Assembly (NCBI GenBank): GCA_001600615.1
Contig: BCKK01000001.1
Location: 783,082 to 847,081, forward strand
Source of the DNA: Dioszegia crocea
Taxonomy: Eukaryota > Basidiomycota > Tremellomycetes > Tremellales > Bulleribasidiaceae
Reading direction: 5' to 3'
Length of the DNA: 64,000 bases
Positions within the stretch are counted from its first letter, which is position 1. Every line of letters begins with the position of its first letter. The notes beneath the pieces are model-generated. The model was not told the origin of the DNA. It ran no database searches and saw only the letters and a program-made list of their open reading frames with translations. Positions 36,630-48,527 of this stretch are shown piece after piece. Made by a program: the position numbers and the translations under genes.

Positions 36630-38741
36630 TTAACCTAGCACCTTTGCCAAACCCTCGACCACCGCGACCAGCGCCATCGCTCCTGGGTCTGGGGGCATTT
36701 CCCTGTCTGACCTCTCACCCACATACGTCGCCCGGCCCAACTTAGCAGTCATCGCTGTCGTTGCCTCGCCTCCTTTCCGTGCAGCCGCTGCCGCCTGTTT
36801 GAGATCACCAGTGGACGCCAACGCTTCCGCAAAGGGGATGAGAGCGTCCATGACTGTTCGGTGACCCACGCGGGCTGCAGTGCGCTGTTTGAGCGCTTCC
36901 AGTCCCTCCAGGGCGATCTTGCCGAAGAGTGCAGGTGTGGGCTTTGCGGGAGGGGTCGCAGATGCCGCAGTGATGAGCGAGGTGGTGAAGCCTGCTAGGA
37001 AAATGGAGAAGATTGCACCGAGCGTACCTCCGCATGCGTCTGAAAGGTCAGATGCTTTCCCGGAGCGTAAGGGTGGACTCACCATCAATGATGTCTGTGA
37101 GCTCGCGGAAGAGGTGGACAAGGTCACCGTTCTCTCCTAACCCATCTTTTAAGGCGGCAAGGACGGCTTGAGCACCTTGGGCACAAGTCTCTCCACAATC
37201 ACCGTCACCCACGATCTGAAACATAAGCTACAACTTGACTTTTTCGCAGATTGTTCAGCTTACAGTGTCCCATCGTGTCAATTCGGGCTCCAGAGCGATC
37301 GTATCCTCCGACGCAACCTTCATAGCCTCACGGAATGGTTTGGGGTCAACTAAACCAGTCAGCTCGGGACGAATCAGGGACGAAGTCTGACATACCGATC
37401 AATTTGACATTACTGGTGTAATCGATCTTCTCCTCCTGCTCGACTTCGGTGAATTGATCCGCCCGCTTCCTTTGCGCAAGGTGTGCAGGAACGGGGTACA
37501 TGTTCTGAGTCGTAGGCCATGCCGGGGTGTTGTGGGGAGCATCAATGAGCTCGAGAAGGTGCGATGTGGATGTGAATTTGCACTCGTCCGCAATGTTGGT
37601 CAGGTTCAAGAGCGACAGTGAAACACCGGGCATGTTCATTGACCCCATGAAGAGGCCAGTGAAGATCCGCTTAGGCACAATCCCGCGTTGTTCTGGTAGT
37701 CAGTGACTGTGCATATCTATCAGGACGAGAATGCTCACCGAGCTGATTCAACGCCTCGTCGGCTACAGCTCCCATCTCCAGGGCACTCATGCCGCCTTGG
37801 TTATTGACGAGCAGGACCAGCTCATCCCCATCCTTGAACTTGACGTATGATCGCTCAGGGTCGTCCTGGTTCAGAAGCAGGTCCAAGAGCTTAGTGATGA
37901 ACTCCTCGGCGCTAGGCTGGGCGATATTGAAGACTCCCTAGCAGATTAGCAGTCGCCCATGAGAGCCTCGGATTCGAGCTTACAGTCTCATTATGCAATC
38001 CAAGACCAATCTCCACCCTTCCTTCTGGGATCTGCCAGTCACCTGTTCGACCAGGGACGTGACAGTGATCGAGAGCCGCGCAGATTGAGGCAGTGTTGGT
38101 CGAAGTTGATCGACCGAGAGTGACCAATTCCTCAAAGCCCATGTCGGCCTCGGCACCAGCTCCCAGGATCTTGCAGACTGCGGCCATCAGCTCGTGTCAC
38201 CAGCGTGGGAGGGGAGACATACCCAATGTTATACCCGCGAGACATCTACGACCAACCAACTTCCCCCTCGTCTTGGGCACCGAGACGTCGTCGCCGACCA
38301 CGACAAGCTCGACATTCTTCATCCCCGCTGATTGAGCCATCAAGCGGGCAAGACCGAAGTGGAGGTTGTCCCCAGTGTCTACAAGTCAGTATTGTTTACT
38401 CCGCCATGTTGCCTCTACTCACAGTTGGTAATGATGAGGATGGTTCCTTTATCAGAGGGGACAGCCTTCATACCACCGCTGACTTGCTTGGCGGACGGAC
38501 TAGCAAAGACATCTCCAGCGACACTGGCGCTTAGTAGCCCCTTGCCGACGAAGCCAACAGTCCCAGGCTCATGGCCTGACCCTCCGCCACATAGCAGCGA
38601 GACCTTGGAAGGGTCATGATCCGCGCGGTAGACGACCTTGAGGGAGGGGATGAGCGAAAGGTATGGGTGGCCCGCTACGAGTCCGCGGAGGGACTTGACA
38701 ACGAGCGTGGTGTGATCGTTAAAGATGTGGCGGTCTGTCAT
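36630..38741 (-). CDS. DAK1: Dihydroxyacetone kinase family (DAK1; possible erythrulose kinase)
   Basis: ATP-dependent kinase of the DAK family: dihydroxyacetone in canonical members, erythrulose in EYK1-type members. The start at 38741 gives [20 protein letters not shown]. The DhaK half shows [30 protein letters not shown]-type sequence and [13 protein letters not shown] with the substrate-binding His. [15 protein letters not shown] and [18 protein letters not shown] complete that half. The DhaL half shows [18 protein letters not shown] (Mg-binding Asp residues), [24 protein letters not shown] and [10 protein letters not shown]. Both domains are complete. It has around nine introns. A 242-bp divergent promoter is shared with the RpiB-type isomerase. 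Substrate choice cannot be told from sequence by eye. Confidence 0.92.
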
Positions 38742-38983
38742 TGTGATTGAATGATAAGATCAGTACTAGCAATGTAGACCCCAATTGTACTTGACGTAGT
38801 TATGGCACTTCGACATGGCACCGAGGATCGTTCCGGCTGGCCAACTTCGGCCCGGTCCGCCCGGTAACAGCCGGGTAAATGATTACGAGAGATCACTCCG
38901 CACCTACATCTTGGATTTTGAATTGGGTGGATGTCAAGCGCACCATACCTCCCAGTCCTACACCCAAAAGCACATACACAGAC
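38742..38983. promoter_or_regulatory. Bidirectional promoter, DAK-family kinase / RpiB isomerase
   Basis: 242 bp between divergent start codons. A CGG-dense patch at 38827-38876 contains CGGTCCG (at about 38852) among repeated CCGG elements. Zn2Cys6 regulators typically bind CGG half-sites, and one such regulator lies next to this pair. Confidence 0.5.
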
Positions 38984-39528
38984 ATGCCTCCCTCCTGGAT
39001 AATCGCTATTGGGTGCGACGACGCAGGATCGGAATACAAAGAGCTCATCAAATCCGACCTGGAGAAGGACCCACGTGTGAAGGCTGTGATTGACTGTGGT
39101 GTCACCAAGGGGTCCGACGATTTCAAGACCCCTTATCCACATGTGGGCGTCGCGACTGCAAGGAAGGTGGCAGATGGAGAGGCGGACAGGGCGCTGTTGA
39201 TCTGCGGAACGGGGATGGGGGTGTCTATCGCGGCGAACAAAGTCAAGGGCATTAGGGTGAGTGATTGATCAGCGATCACAATCCGAAATGAAGACTCCGC
39301 AGAAGACCCGTTCAGTATGTTGACGAGCTGCAGGCTTCCACAGCACACGACTCCTTCTCGGTCGAAAGACTCATCAAGTCCAACAACGCCCAAGTACTCT
39401 GCCTTGGCCAACGGGTCATCGGTATCGAGGTTGCACGGAAGCTGGTGGGCGAGTGGTTAGGGCATGAATTTGACCCCTCTTCAGCGAGTGCGGCAAAGGT
39501 GGCTGCGATTGGGGAGTACGAGAACTAG
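38984..39528 (+). CDS. RpiB/LacAB-type sugar-phosphate isomerase
   Basis: Small aldose-ketose phosphate isomerase of the RpiB/LacAB family: ribose-5-phosphate isomerase B, or erythrulose-4-phosphate isomerase in EYI2/DerI-type members. The start at 38984 gives [20 protein letters not shown]. The family core [19 protein letters not shown] leads to [20 protein letters not shown], in which the Cys of CGTG matches the catalytic Cys of bacterial Rpi[21 protein letters not shown] and [17 protein letters not shown] follow. One intron splits it after GIR. Length is about 154 residues, usual for the family. Eukaryotes normally use RpiA for the pentose pathway, so an RpiB paired with a DAK kinase suggests a specialised tetrose-phosphate role (inference). 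Confidence 0.9.
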
Positions 39529-39681
39529 TCAGAGATGCAGAGCGGATGGACGGGGAAACTACTGTCAAGTGCTTCTCAAAATCGCATCTGGATCTGCTTT
39601 TCGTGACCATGATTTTACGGCTTGAGTTATCGTTCATAAACTCCTCATACTTCCCTCCGCTTAGACATCCTCATTTTAACC

Positions 39682-42600
39682 CTATCCTCGTCCCTGTCCC
39701 GAATCCATATTCGATCCTCCACTCGGCCCAGCTGGAAAGCCCCCCTGACCAAACCCGCCAAAGTTACCACCCCCAGACAACAACCGTTCTAAATCCAGGC
39801 TATCCGCCGGCGCATAACTCATATTCTCCACTGTATAGCCCGCCATGAGGTCTGCGAGCCAGTAAGGACTCGCGTTATTCCGTTCAGACTTGGCTATACT
39901 CTCCCGGAGAGACGTCTCAGTCGCTGGCGCCAAATCTCGAGGATCGTCTTTGTCTGTGGTGAACCGTTTGAGGAGACCGTGGTCAGGGAGGGAAATGAGG
40001 GTTTTACGATTTGAGTGAGAAGTGGCTTTGACCCCTGATCCTGGAACAGTGTCAGCTGAATGAAACCTGGATACGGGGCAGGAACTTACGTTTTTCTAAG
40101 ATTGTAGCTACGTAGCCTGCTCCTGCCCAATACTGCTCCATTCTCGAGATGGCGTTCAGCAATGCAGTCAAATTTTGCTTGCCCATAGATACCAAGAACA
40201 TGTCGGATGCATTTCCAGTTTGGACCGCTCGCATCTCGTGAATGATGGCCATGCTGCTCGTCAGCCCAGGCCCCTCGGATTCGACTTACGCAGCGACAAA
40301 TAGAGGTTGAACGAGGAATGGCGTGCTGGTATAGCTGCTAGGCGCGACCAAGTCGGCAAATACCATACACTCGCAGATCTGCCGACTACTGGCCAGACTG
40401 AGTTTGACATTTCTTGACATGCCCTTATTGAGGGGAGTCTCTACTCCGGATGGGGATTTGAGAAGTTCGGGATGGTAGATGAGAGCCAAGACGGCATGAG
40501 ACCAAAGATGTATAGCGAGGAAACAACCCTGTCGTCAGCGTGGGCCTAGCAAAGCACTCACCCCATGTCCCCGTGTGTGCTGATGTCTGAAATTGTCCGC
40601 CGACCACCGAAGGCTTTCCGGGAGATTAGCAACAAAGTGCACGAGCCTCGATTGAAGCTCCGATAATTGCTCCGTGAGGGGTTCGGTCGTAGCTACCAAT
40701 GTCCGCGCCCGGCCCCGTCGCCCGTTAAGGACATTCGATATCCGTCCGCAGATAATCATGAGGCGTACAAAGTACACGAAAGGGACAGGCTCAACTGCCT
40801 CCAGTGGGAAACCCGCCGTATTCCGTGCTGGGTCCGGGAAGAAATCCTCATCTTCAGGTAAAGGCACCTCGATGATATCTTCCGATATTGAAGCTGGGCG
40901 GCCCGTCGCGAAAGCCACAACCCGATCAGTGACGAATAGTGTCCAGAATAAAAGTCGAGTTCGAACGACGTGTGTTGGCGATTCGTAAAGATCTGAATTT
41001 TCGTGTATCCCTATATCGATAGCCATGCGAATAGCCATACCTGAATACTGCCACAGCCCCGATTCTGAGTTCTGACCAAAGTTTGCCCAGGCTAGAAAAA
41101 TCAGGGCAGTGGTAGTTTCGGTAGTTGGGAGGTGTAAGAGGGGGATAAGCAGCTCTTGGGCTTTAGCAATGAAGGGAGCGGACGCTTCGGCTTGTCGATC
41201 TTTGGCATCGCTCGAGAAGCGCGCGCCGCATGCACAGATACAGTTCGCGAGGAAGTTGGACATGGTACCCGTTTCGAAGCGCTCCGTCATGCGTTGTCTC
41301 GAGACGGAGGGGAAGTGTTGGGACATGTTGGCGAGAAAGAGTTCAAAGAGGTTTTGCCAGATTGGTAAACGGGGCATACCGTCATCGTCGAAAATGTCCG
41401 CTGGACCAGGACCGGGTAAGGAGATGGAAGGGGATTTGAGAGTATCTCGTTCGGGTTGGGGAGCCGCAGTCAGGGGTGATTCACCCGTGATACTTCGTCT
41501 CTGCAACTTGAGAGAGATCCGATGTATACCAGGTTGAATTGCTGTTGATCCGGCCTGTCATCAGTTGGGGACGAGGAGGAGACGTACGAATCGATAGTAA
41601 AACAGTTCTAGATCCTTATCTTCATCTGGATTCCCCTCGATGTATGCTGCTTGATTTTCAAGCGCGTTGATGAGTCGCATATCCGTCGCTGGACTTGTAT
41701 TCATGAATTGCGCCATGGTAGGTTCGCCAGGGTTCAAATCGGATGACAAGCTGGGTGGGAAAGGGGGTAATGTCAATTCAGGGGTGAAACCGGTCGGCCA
41801 GACGTAGGTGGATGAAGAAGGGCCGGATTGGGCAATGGATGAGAAATCGGGCTGGGAGTTGAGGTTTGGGTTAGACGAAGAGGCAGAGGGGAATGTCCAG
41901 AATATTGGGGGTTGGAATGTGTTGTTTGATTGATCGCCCGAGTATGACTCATTCTGCAGGTCAGCTCCATTTCATCTGCTCTACTGCGGATCATGGTATG
42001 AGGGTTTATGATCTCATCTCCAAGCGCCTGACCCCAACGAAGAAGAAATAGCCGGCGAGAAATACGCTCGGACCCTAAACCAAAAGGAAATTTCAACTCA
42101 CCGTATCCATATTGAAGAGATTGTCAAACCCCATACTCCCACCAGGCGTATAACCCGTCATGCCCGAACCGTCAATCTGCGAATTGATATCCGCTCCAAA
42201 ATCCCCAGGCGTAACCTTGCCCTCGGACATTGTCTGCGGCACAGGCGTAGGGGATGTCTTCCGGGTGGGCTTTGAAGGCCCCGCCTGACCCGTATCTTCC
42301 ACTTTCGGCTGGGGACGTATTGACGCCTTAGACTGCTTAGACTGCTCCATCTCTTTCCTCGTTCGTTTCTTCTTGCGACCCGAGGGATATTCGCATGCCT
42401 GTTTAGCCTTGATACATCCCTAAACATCAGCGATCAATCCACCATCCGCAATCTGATCTCGCGCCACTGACCATGCAAGTCGGTCGCTCTCCACTACATC
42501 TTATCCGTTTCGTACGGCAGTAGAAGCATGCGAGAGGGGCTCGAGCTTTGTCATCGTCTGCATTGGAGATGGTCCGTCTAGCATGTCAGCATTCGAGTCG

Positions 42601-42897
42601 ACGCCCAGACCTAATTTCTGGCTAAACATACCGTCGGGATCCATGCGCATGTCCTGATCCTCCACCCTCGTCTTCCTCTTCTATAGCTCCTGTATCCTGT
42701 AATTCTCCCTTCCGCACAGAAGCAGTAACAGGTGAGACCTGTGGGCCCGCCCCAATCGATGCAGATCCGGGACCAGGTACTGAACCGCCAGCGAGAGTGG
42801 ACGGCCCTACGCCCCTATCCACCATGTTATCCTGACCCCGCCACGCTTGTTCCGTCGTCTGTGCGAGCGCCGCTGGATTGACGGTGTTATTTTCCAT
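39682..42897 (-). CDS. Zn2Cys6 transcription factor with fungal-specific TF domain
   Basis: Nuclear binuclear-zinc regulator. The first in-frame ATG, at 42897, gives MENNTVNPAALAQTTEQAW. The DNA-binding motif is CFYCRTKRIRCSGERPTC followed by MGCIKAKQACEYP and a basic linker GRKKKRTRKE, giving six cysteines with normal spacing. The middle-homology domain (PF04082) includes LFLANMSQHFPSVSR, TMSNFLANCICACGARFS, GMAIRMAIDIGIH and RTRLLFWTLFVTDRVVAFATGRP. These signatures resemble FacB/Cat8/XlnR-type carbon regulators. The C-terminus is Gly-rich. It is convergent with the RpiB gene over about 150 bp. Position suggests control of the kinase and isomerase, as EUF1 does in Yarrowia (inference). Confidence 0.88.
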
Positions 42898-43537
42898 CGC
42901 GCCGGAGCGATTACGGAGCACGATCGCGTGAGTGATGGTAGGATAATGTCAAGGTGTCAATAGGTTTGTGGGGTTGAATTGGGGGTCCGCGTTTTTAGAT
43001 TTCGGCTCGGCTCCGGTCCTTCTCGCCCGAAAATTCCCTTTGATTGATTGTACCTCAAGGAGCTGACGATCAAACTAGCTATATATAGCTAGCAGTAATT
43101 GCACTGAGAGGCATTTGGACGCTGGACGCGTCGGGAGTACCGATTGCGTACGGCAACAAGGCTTTGGAGGGGAGGGAGACAGGCTCAAGGAAGAAATTGC
43201 TGTTCCGCTCTTTCTGCTCGAGCTCGACCACCCGCATCCAGTCTCCTCTACATCATGGTTCTTATGATGCCCAGGCCCAAGCTACTCGGCTGGCACGTGC
43301 GTGTTACTCTGACAGCCCCTCTTCGCTAGCCTATAAAATGGATTTCATACTTCTCATCATTCATACAGAACGCATACTTTACACATGTAAGGGGTTGTGG
43401 AGATTTACTCATTGAAGCCGGAAAGAGGTGTAGAGGGAACCCAAAAGAAAGGGATTTTGGCATCCTAGGGGAGCGCTTTAACGGCTGTTGTGTGAGCTCT
43501 TTCCTGAGTCTGTCTGAGCGGAGGTCAGAGGGATAAC
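42898..43537. other. Regulator promoter / SKP1 3' region
   Basis: 640 bp. It contains the 18-bp palindrome at 43075-43092 with a central TATATATA, about 180 bp before the regulator ATG and possibly its TATA element, and an ACGCGT at about 43128. No gene is recognised. Confidence 0.4.
43075..43092. repeat. 18-bp perfect palindrome with TATA core
   Basis: CTAGCTATATATAGCTAG reads the same on both strands. It may serve as a TATA box for the minus-strand regulator starting at 42897. Confidence 0.75.
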
Positions 43538-44664
43538 TCACTCCTCGGCCCACTCGTTCTCCTTGCGGATCTGCTCCTCCTCCTCGGGGGTAAAGCTGCA
43601 TCGTCAGCAATTATTCTCATTACGCTTGTAAAGGATACACTCACTCGTTGGTAATGTTGAAGAGTTTCCTGATCTCCTCGGGGGTCTTGCCCTTGATCAT
43701 GTTGGCCACGGTCTTGCATCCGACGTCGCTGCGGAGTCAGCAAGTGGGTCATGTTGTGTGAAAAACAACAGGCAAGAATACTCACAGCAAAGGCTTGATG
43801 TCGAGGTAGCTGAAATGTCAGCAAATAATCGCGCAAGGCAGAAGCAAGCTCACTTGGCGGCGAGGATTATCTCGAAGAGCATCTCCTGGTCGACTTGCTG
43901 AGATTTCAGCATCCGCCTATGCAGAGGAAATCGAGTCTGTGTTGGACTCACAATGAACTTAGAGTCCCACTCGCCAATCTCGGCAGTCTTTCTCCTCGCG
44001 TCATCCTGGTCGTTCGCGTCCGGCGCGGGGAGAGGCTCAGACTTGTGCTGCTCGCAGTACTCGAGAATCTTGACCATAACGCTGGAAGACACGTTGGGCA
44101 GGGGGATAAGGGCGCCGTCCTGGGCTCCAAGGTCTGTTTGTCAGCTGGCTCTACAGGTCTGGCTGGTTTGGCTAGGTGTCGAAAGGAAAAGAACGTGGGA
44201 AGGGATGAGTTTGATGAAGGGGATGATCTTATAGATAAGGCTGATGTGAATGGACACCACAAAAGCTGACGGAGGGAAGAAGATGCTTAAGAAGGCAGAG
44301 GCCATTCCTGGAAGGATAAAAATATCTGAGCAATGGAAGGAAAGCCACCGCAGGACGAGTCAGAATTTTCGACCGGTTCCGCCATCATTCCCAGCATTCC
44401 TCAACTTCACCCATCCTCTCCATTCTTCGCCAGACGCGTCCCAAATCGCCAAAATGTATCGCTCTGCTGACTTATGATCGTGCTTGATCATCGGAGGGCC
44501 CGCGGCATCGGCAATGCTAATAGAATCACGTAGAATGTGAAAGGTGACTCACCCTCCATCATACTCTTGATGAGCGCGCTGCGCTCTGCGACCTTCTTGT
44601 CGACGGTGAACTGCTCATCGTCGGAAGTCTGGAGAACGACGGTGTCCTTCTTTGCGTCTGCCAT
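43538..44664 (-). CDS. SKP1: SCF ubiquitin ligase adaptor Skp1
   Basis: Adaptor linking cullin to F-box proteins in SCF ligases; also a kinetochore component in yeast. The start at 44664 gives [22 protein letters not shown]. It continues [79 protein letters not shown] and [23 protein letters not shown], and ends WAEE. Length and residues are canonical. The first intron is 428 nt (44125-44552), several times longer than the others here. The remaining introns are short. The gene separates the kinase/isomerase/regulator trio from the second regulator. Confidence 0.96.
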
Positions 44665-45219
44665 TGTAGGATATGAGGTGTGTTGGGATGGATAGCTTAA
44701 GAGGGACGGACAAAGAGGGACAGAAGGGGGAGGGGGATGAAGGGGCAGTCAAGGGAAGGGGAGCGGAGGCGAAGTCGCCTGGCTACAAGGTAGGCTCATT
44801 TAAGTCAGACATCGGCACGCCCATCCTTGCACTTACGTAATCCCATGGCAGCGGCCATCTCCGACGCGCCTAACTGCTATATCCGGCACCGATTCGGACA
44901 ATTCACAGCAGCTCCACAAACAAAGTATATCCAAGGCAATTCAGTGCGCCTTACTCACATCTTCACCAACCAACACCCCTGCAGAGAGGCCTGGGGCATC
45001 ATAGGAATCCCCTGAAAGTCGACAGAACGACCATCCAGCCTCTGGATCCTGGATTCCAGCAGATCGACCATATTGATTCTTCGGCGGTTTCAAGTCCTGC
45101 CGAAATCCCATCGGCACCTCGGCGAGTCGGCGACTCCACCTCCTGTACGTACTCCAGCACCGGCATGCCGCCTGCCCCACTCTAGCTGATTTACACTCTA
45201 GCTTGAGATCTCGTCAACA
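44665..45219. other. Divergent promoter SKP1 / second Zn2Cys6 regulator
   Basis: 555 bp between start codons. It has a purine-rich SKP1 leader on one side. No further gene is seen. Confidence 0.4.
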
Positions 45220-48200
45220 ATGCAGCGGCATCCTATGGATGCGATTGGAGTGGATGACACTGCAACGCTCACGTCCCCGACCTACCCCAGTCACCACATG
45301 TACGAACCGTCCATGCCGCAACCGCCGCCCGATGCCGGTCGGACTGTATATTACCCATACGGTCAGCAAGATCCTAGCAACAGTTGGACGCCTTACAACG
45401 GGGCTGAAGAGTACGCACCTCCGCCAGAGCCAGCTTCATCGTCTTGGTATCCGGCTGGACCGTCCGCTGGATCTTCCATACCGGCATATCAGCTTAGTCC
45501 TGTCCAGACAAGTCCCGCCTTTGCTGCTCACGGTGGATCATATGGGCGAATCGCACCGCCATTCCCTTCATCCGAATACGCACCACCCATGTCTGCTCCG
45601 TCTGAACGGGTAGACCTTGCAAGTGACGCTGCGGATGTGAAGGAGAAAAGCGCGGCGCCCAAGAAGAAGCGGAAGAAGGCGGTCGAGAGGTCGGCCAGCG
45701 TGGGCAGTGGAGATGCAGAAAAGGAGAAGAGGACAAAGACGGGGCGAGCGTGTGATGCTTGTGTGAGTCTGCGGTCCGGTCAAAGCTGACAATGAAGCGG
45801 TCCAAAAAGATCCGTTGTGATATTCTATCCCAGCCTGAGTCCGTCGACGATGACCATCCTCCAATCTGTGCACATTGCAAGTCACATCGCTTTGAGTGTA
45901 CCTTCTTCCTCCCCATCACCGAGACCAGATTCAAAAAGAAGAAGCCAGCAGGTACGTAGATTTCTGGGAAGGATGAGCGTCGCTGACCCTTGTCCTAGAA
46001 AGCGGTGACAATTCTCGGAGAATGTCAGGGACGGGGTATCTGGGTGTAGAGAGCCCAGTCCGCCCGCCTGGAGACCTACCAAGCAGAGTTGAAGGTGAGG
46101 TTTCTTCACCACATTTGCTGATGGTCAGGGCCCACATCATTATCCTTCCTGCTCCATACATCCCTCCCCGCATCAGCATCAGAAGCGTACGATCTTCGAT
46201 ATCACCACACGTGGGAGGTATCAGAGGATGGCAATGGGATCATCCGAGTCAAAGCTCCCCCATCTAGCCATACCCCCGCGGGCGAGAATAGCGACATGGG
46301 GGACACCTCGTACACCCATAACAAGCTCGACCGGCCTGTCATCAATGAGCATACCATCTCCCTCCTCGTCAATGCCTACTTCGACCATCTAGCACATCTG
46401 TTTCCAGTCATTTCACGTTCGGAATTTGCGGCCAAGCAGACACCTCCGCCATTGTTGCTGTACAGCATCTGCGGTCTGGGCGCTACGAGGCGAGAGTTCC
46501 CGCGCGAGGTGTTTAATGGTGTTAGAGGGGTGATTAATGGCTTATTAAGGAGCAATGACATTCTGAGTGACGCGCACATCGAGAATGTTCAAGCTTTGGT
46601 GAGTCTACACCCGAGCCAGAGCTGATAAACAGCTTGTTCTCGCACAAGTTGGAGACTTGCACGCCCAACCTACAGCAGCAACGGCTAGTGCTTCTCTGAT
46701 GCGCACAGGCTCTGCTATTCGGATGGTGAGCCCTCCTATCGTACAGTGCTGATCTCCAGGCCCAGGATCTAGGTCTGCATCGCGAGTCTCATCTTCGTGC
46801 GCAAACACCCCAAGACCTTGCCTTTGTCGAGCTCCGCCGTCGTATATGGGCTACTTGCGTCATTATGGACAGATGGTATGGTGCCGCTCTTGGTATTCCC
46901 CTTCAGGTCGATTTACTCGACTGCGACGTCCTACTTCCCGCCAGCTACGATGTCATTGTCGGCCAAGCACCCTCGACTTGGCCAATCGAACCATCCTTCG
47001 TCGCCTTGGCGGAACATCTAAAATTAAGCATCTTGGTCGGAAGGGTGTTGAAGACGATATATAGCCCTACGGGCTTGAAGCACGCTACAGATGAGCAGCT
47101 ATATACGATCTTGGAAGATATGCGGGGATGGAAAGAGGGTTTACCGGAGAGTTTGAAATTTGCTGGACCCGGATCAAGTTTCGCTGCAGGTAAGTCGAAT
47201 CGAGACCTAAATTGACATTCAGGTCTACTGCATCTGGCATACACCACACTCCATTTCCTACTCTGGCGGCCATTCATGCGCATCACCTATATTTGCCCAC
47301 CTCACCTCAAATTCGCCCTCGAAACAATGCACTGGTCCGAGATGGCTGTCTGGGCCACCGAGGCTATTGACTGGCTACACTACAATCCCGAAGCTCTCGA
47401 TACGGTCTTCATCTACTCGTATGCCGCTACCAGCTGCGCATTGGTGCAGTACCATACCTGGGTTCGGCGAAGGGAGCCTGGCAGTCTGGAGAGTCTCAAG
47501 CAGATCAGGGAAACTGCTCAGAATTGGGAAACAGCCGTACAGCCTGGTGAGTCAGGCCTTGAGACTGACGCTGATCTCAGATCAAATGTCTATCCGAAGA
47601 AAAACTTGCGAGACCATGACACTGCTGTACGAAGCGGCGATCAAGACTCATCCGGAGGATGATCGACCGCCCGCTATAAACCCCACAGCCGGCGTCCTCC
47701 CTCGTCCAGCACTCGGTAAGGCGATTTGGCTGGCCGATGCGTCTAAGCCGTACGGTGGGATCTGGGTGGCGCAGGATAATGAAGAGAAGGCGGATTCAGG
47801 TCTGACGGAGAATTCAGTCGTGCTCAAGCAGAAGATGGGGGAGGAGCGCCCACCGCCGGAAATAGAGAGTACCGATCCGACCGTTCGAGCTCGGGCATTG
47901 AGCCGATTAAGGGGAACAGATACGGGGACCAAGGGGGAAGAGAGGGATAATGAGAGTGTGAGCCCGGCGAAGAGCTACGACGAAGCTTCAGATCGCCGAG
48001 GGGGATCTGGAGGTCGAGGCGCTGTACATGGCCCTGGACCAATGCAAGCGCCATACCAACCCTTACCGACCGACATCCATCCCGACCTCCGCCAGACACA
48101 TCCATACGAACCACCCTCGCACGACCCGATGCAGATCTTCCGAGACATGCAAATGTCGGGCAGTAATGTTAATCCACAGATGAATTTTGGCGGCTTGGAC

Positions 48201-48527
48201 TTTACGGGAGGTGTGCCAAATGTGGGCCATGGCTATAATGCCGATGTGAGTTTTTGCGAGGTCACGAGTGGTGCAGTGAGCTGATATTGCCAGCCAGTCA
48301 GCCTTACGGCGTACGATCCGGGAGTGATGGATGGTCTACCGGTGAACGGGCTCAACTTTGATCAGTGGAGTACTTGGTTTTCAAATATCGATCGACTGGG
48401 GCCTGCGGAGGATGTGGGATTGGCGGCGGGCTATCAACAGCAACAACAGCAACAGCAGCAGCAACGCTTGCAACAGCAGAATCATTCAGGAGGGGGTTGG
48501 GATGCTCAGGGCGGACGACAGATGTAG
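45220..48527 (+). CDS. Zn2Cys6 transcription factor with extended zinc-cluster loop
   Basis: Second binuclear-zinc regulator. The start at 45220 gives MQRHPMDAIGVDD and a long Pro/Ser/Tyr-rich N-terminus, then basic KKKRKKAVERS. The zinc cluster is RACDACRSKKIRCD and, after a loop of about 15 residues, ICAHCKSHRFECTFFLP. The loop between the third and fourth cysteine is clearly longer than the usual 5-9 residues. The PF04082 region includes LVNAYFDHLAHLFPVISR, RRRIWATCVIMDRWYGAALG and FLLWRPFMR-like segments. A glutamine tract (48435-48479) lies near the C-terminus, with the stop at 48525-48527. It has about eight introns. It sits directly upstream of the DenD-like gene, so it may regulate the sugar-acid genes to the right (inference). 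Confidence 0.86.
48435..48479 (+). repeat. CAA/CAG glutamine-coding repeat
   Basis: Eleven Gln codons, one Arg and one Leu codon, then three more Gln codons near the C-terminus of the second Zn2Cys6 regulator; a typical length-variable activation-domain repeat. Confidence 0.85.

Noticed and set aside
44280..44480. Possible box C/D snoRNA in the SKP1 intron
   Set aside because: ATGATGG and CTGA words occur on the sense strand, but the spacing is too short and no terminal stem is seen.
44665..45219. Regulator and SKP1 as one co-regulated divergent unit
   Set aside because: SKP1 is a constitutive housekeeping gene and the spacer shows no shared motif, so adjacency is probably incidental.
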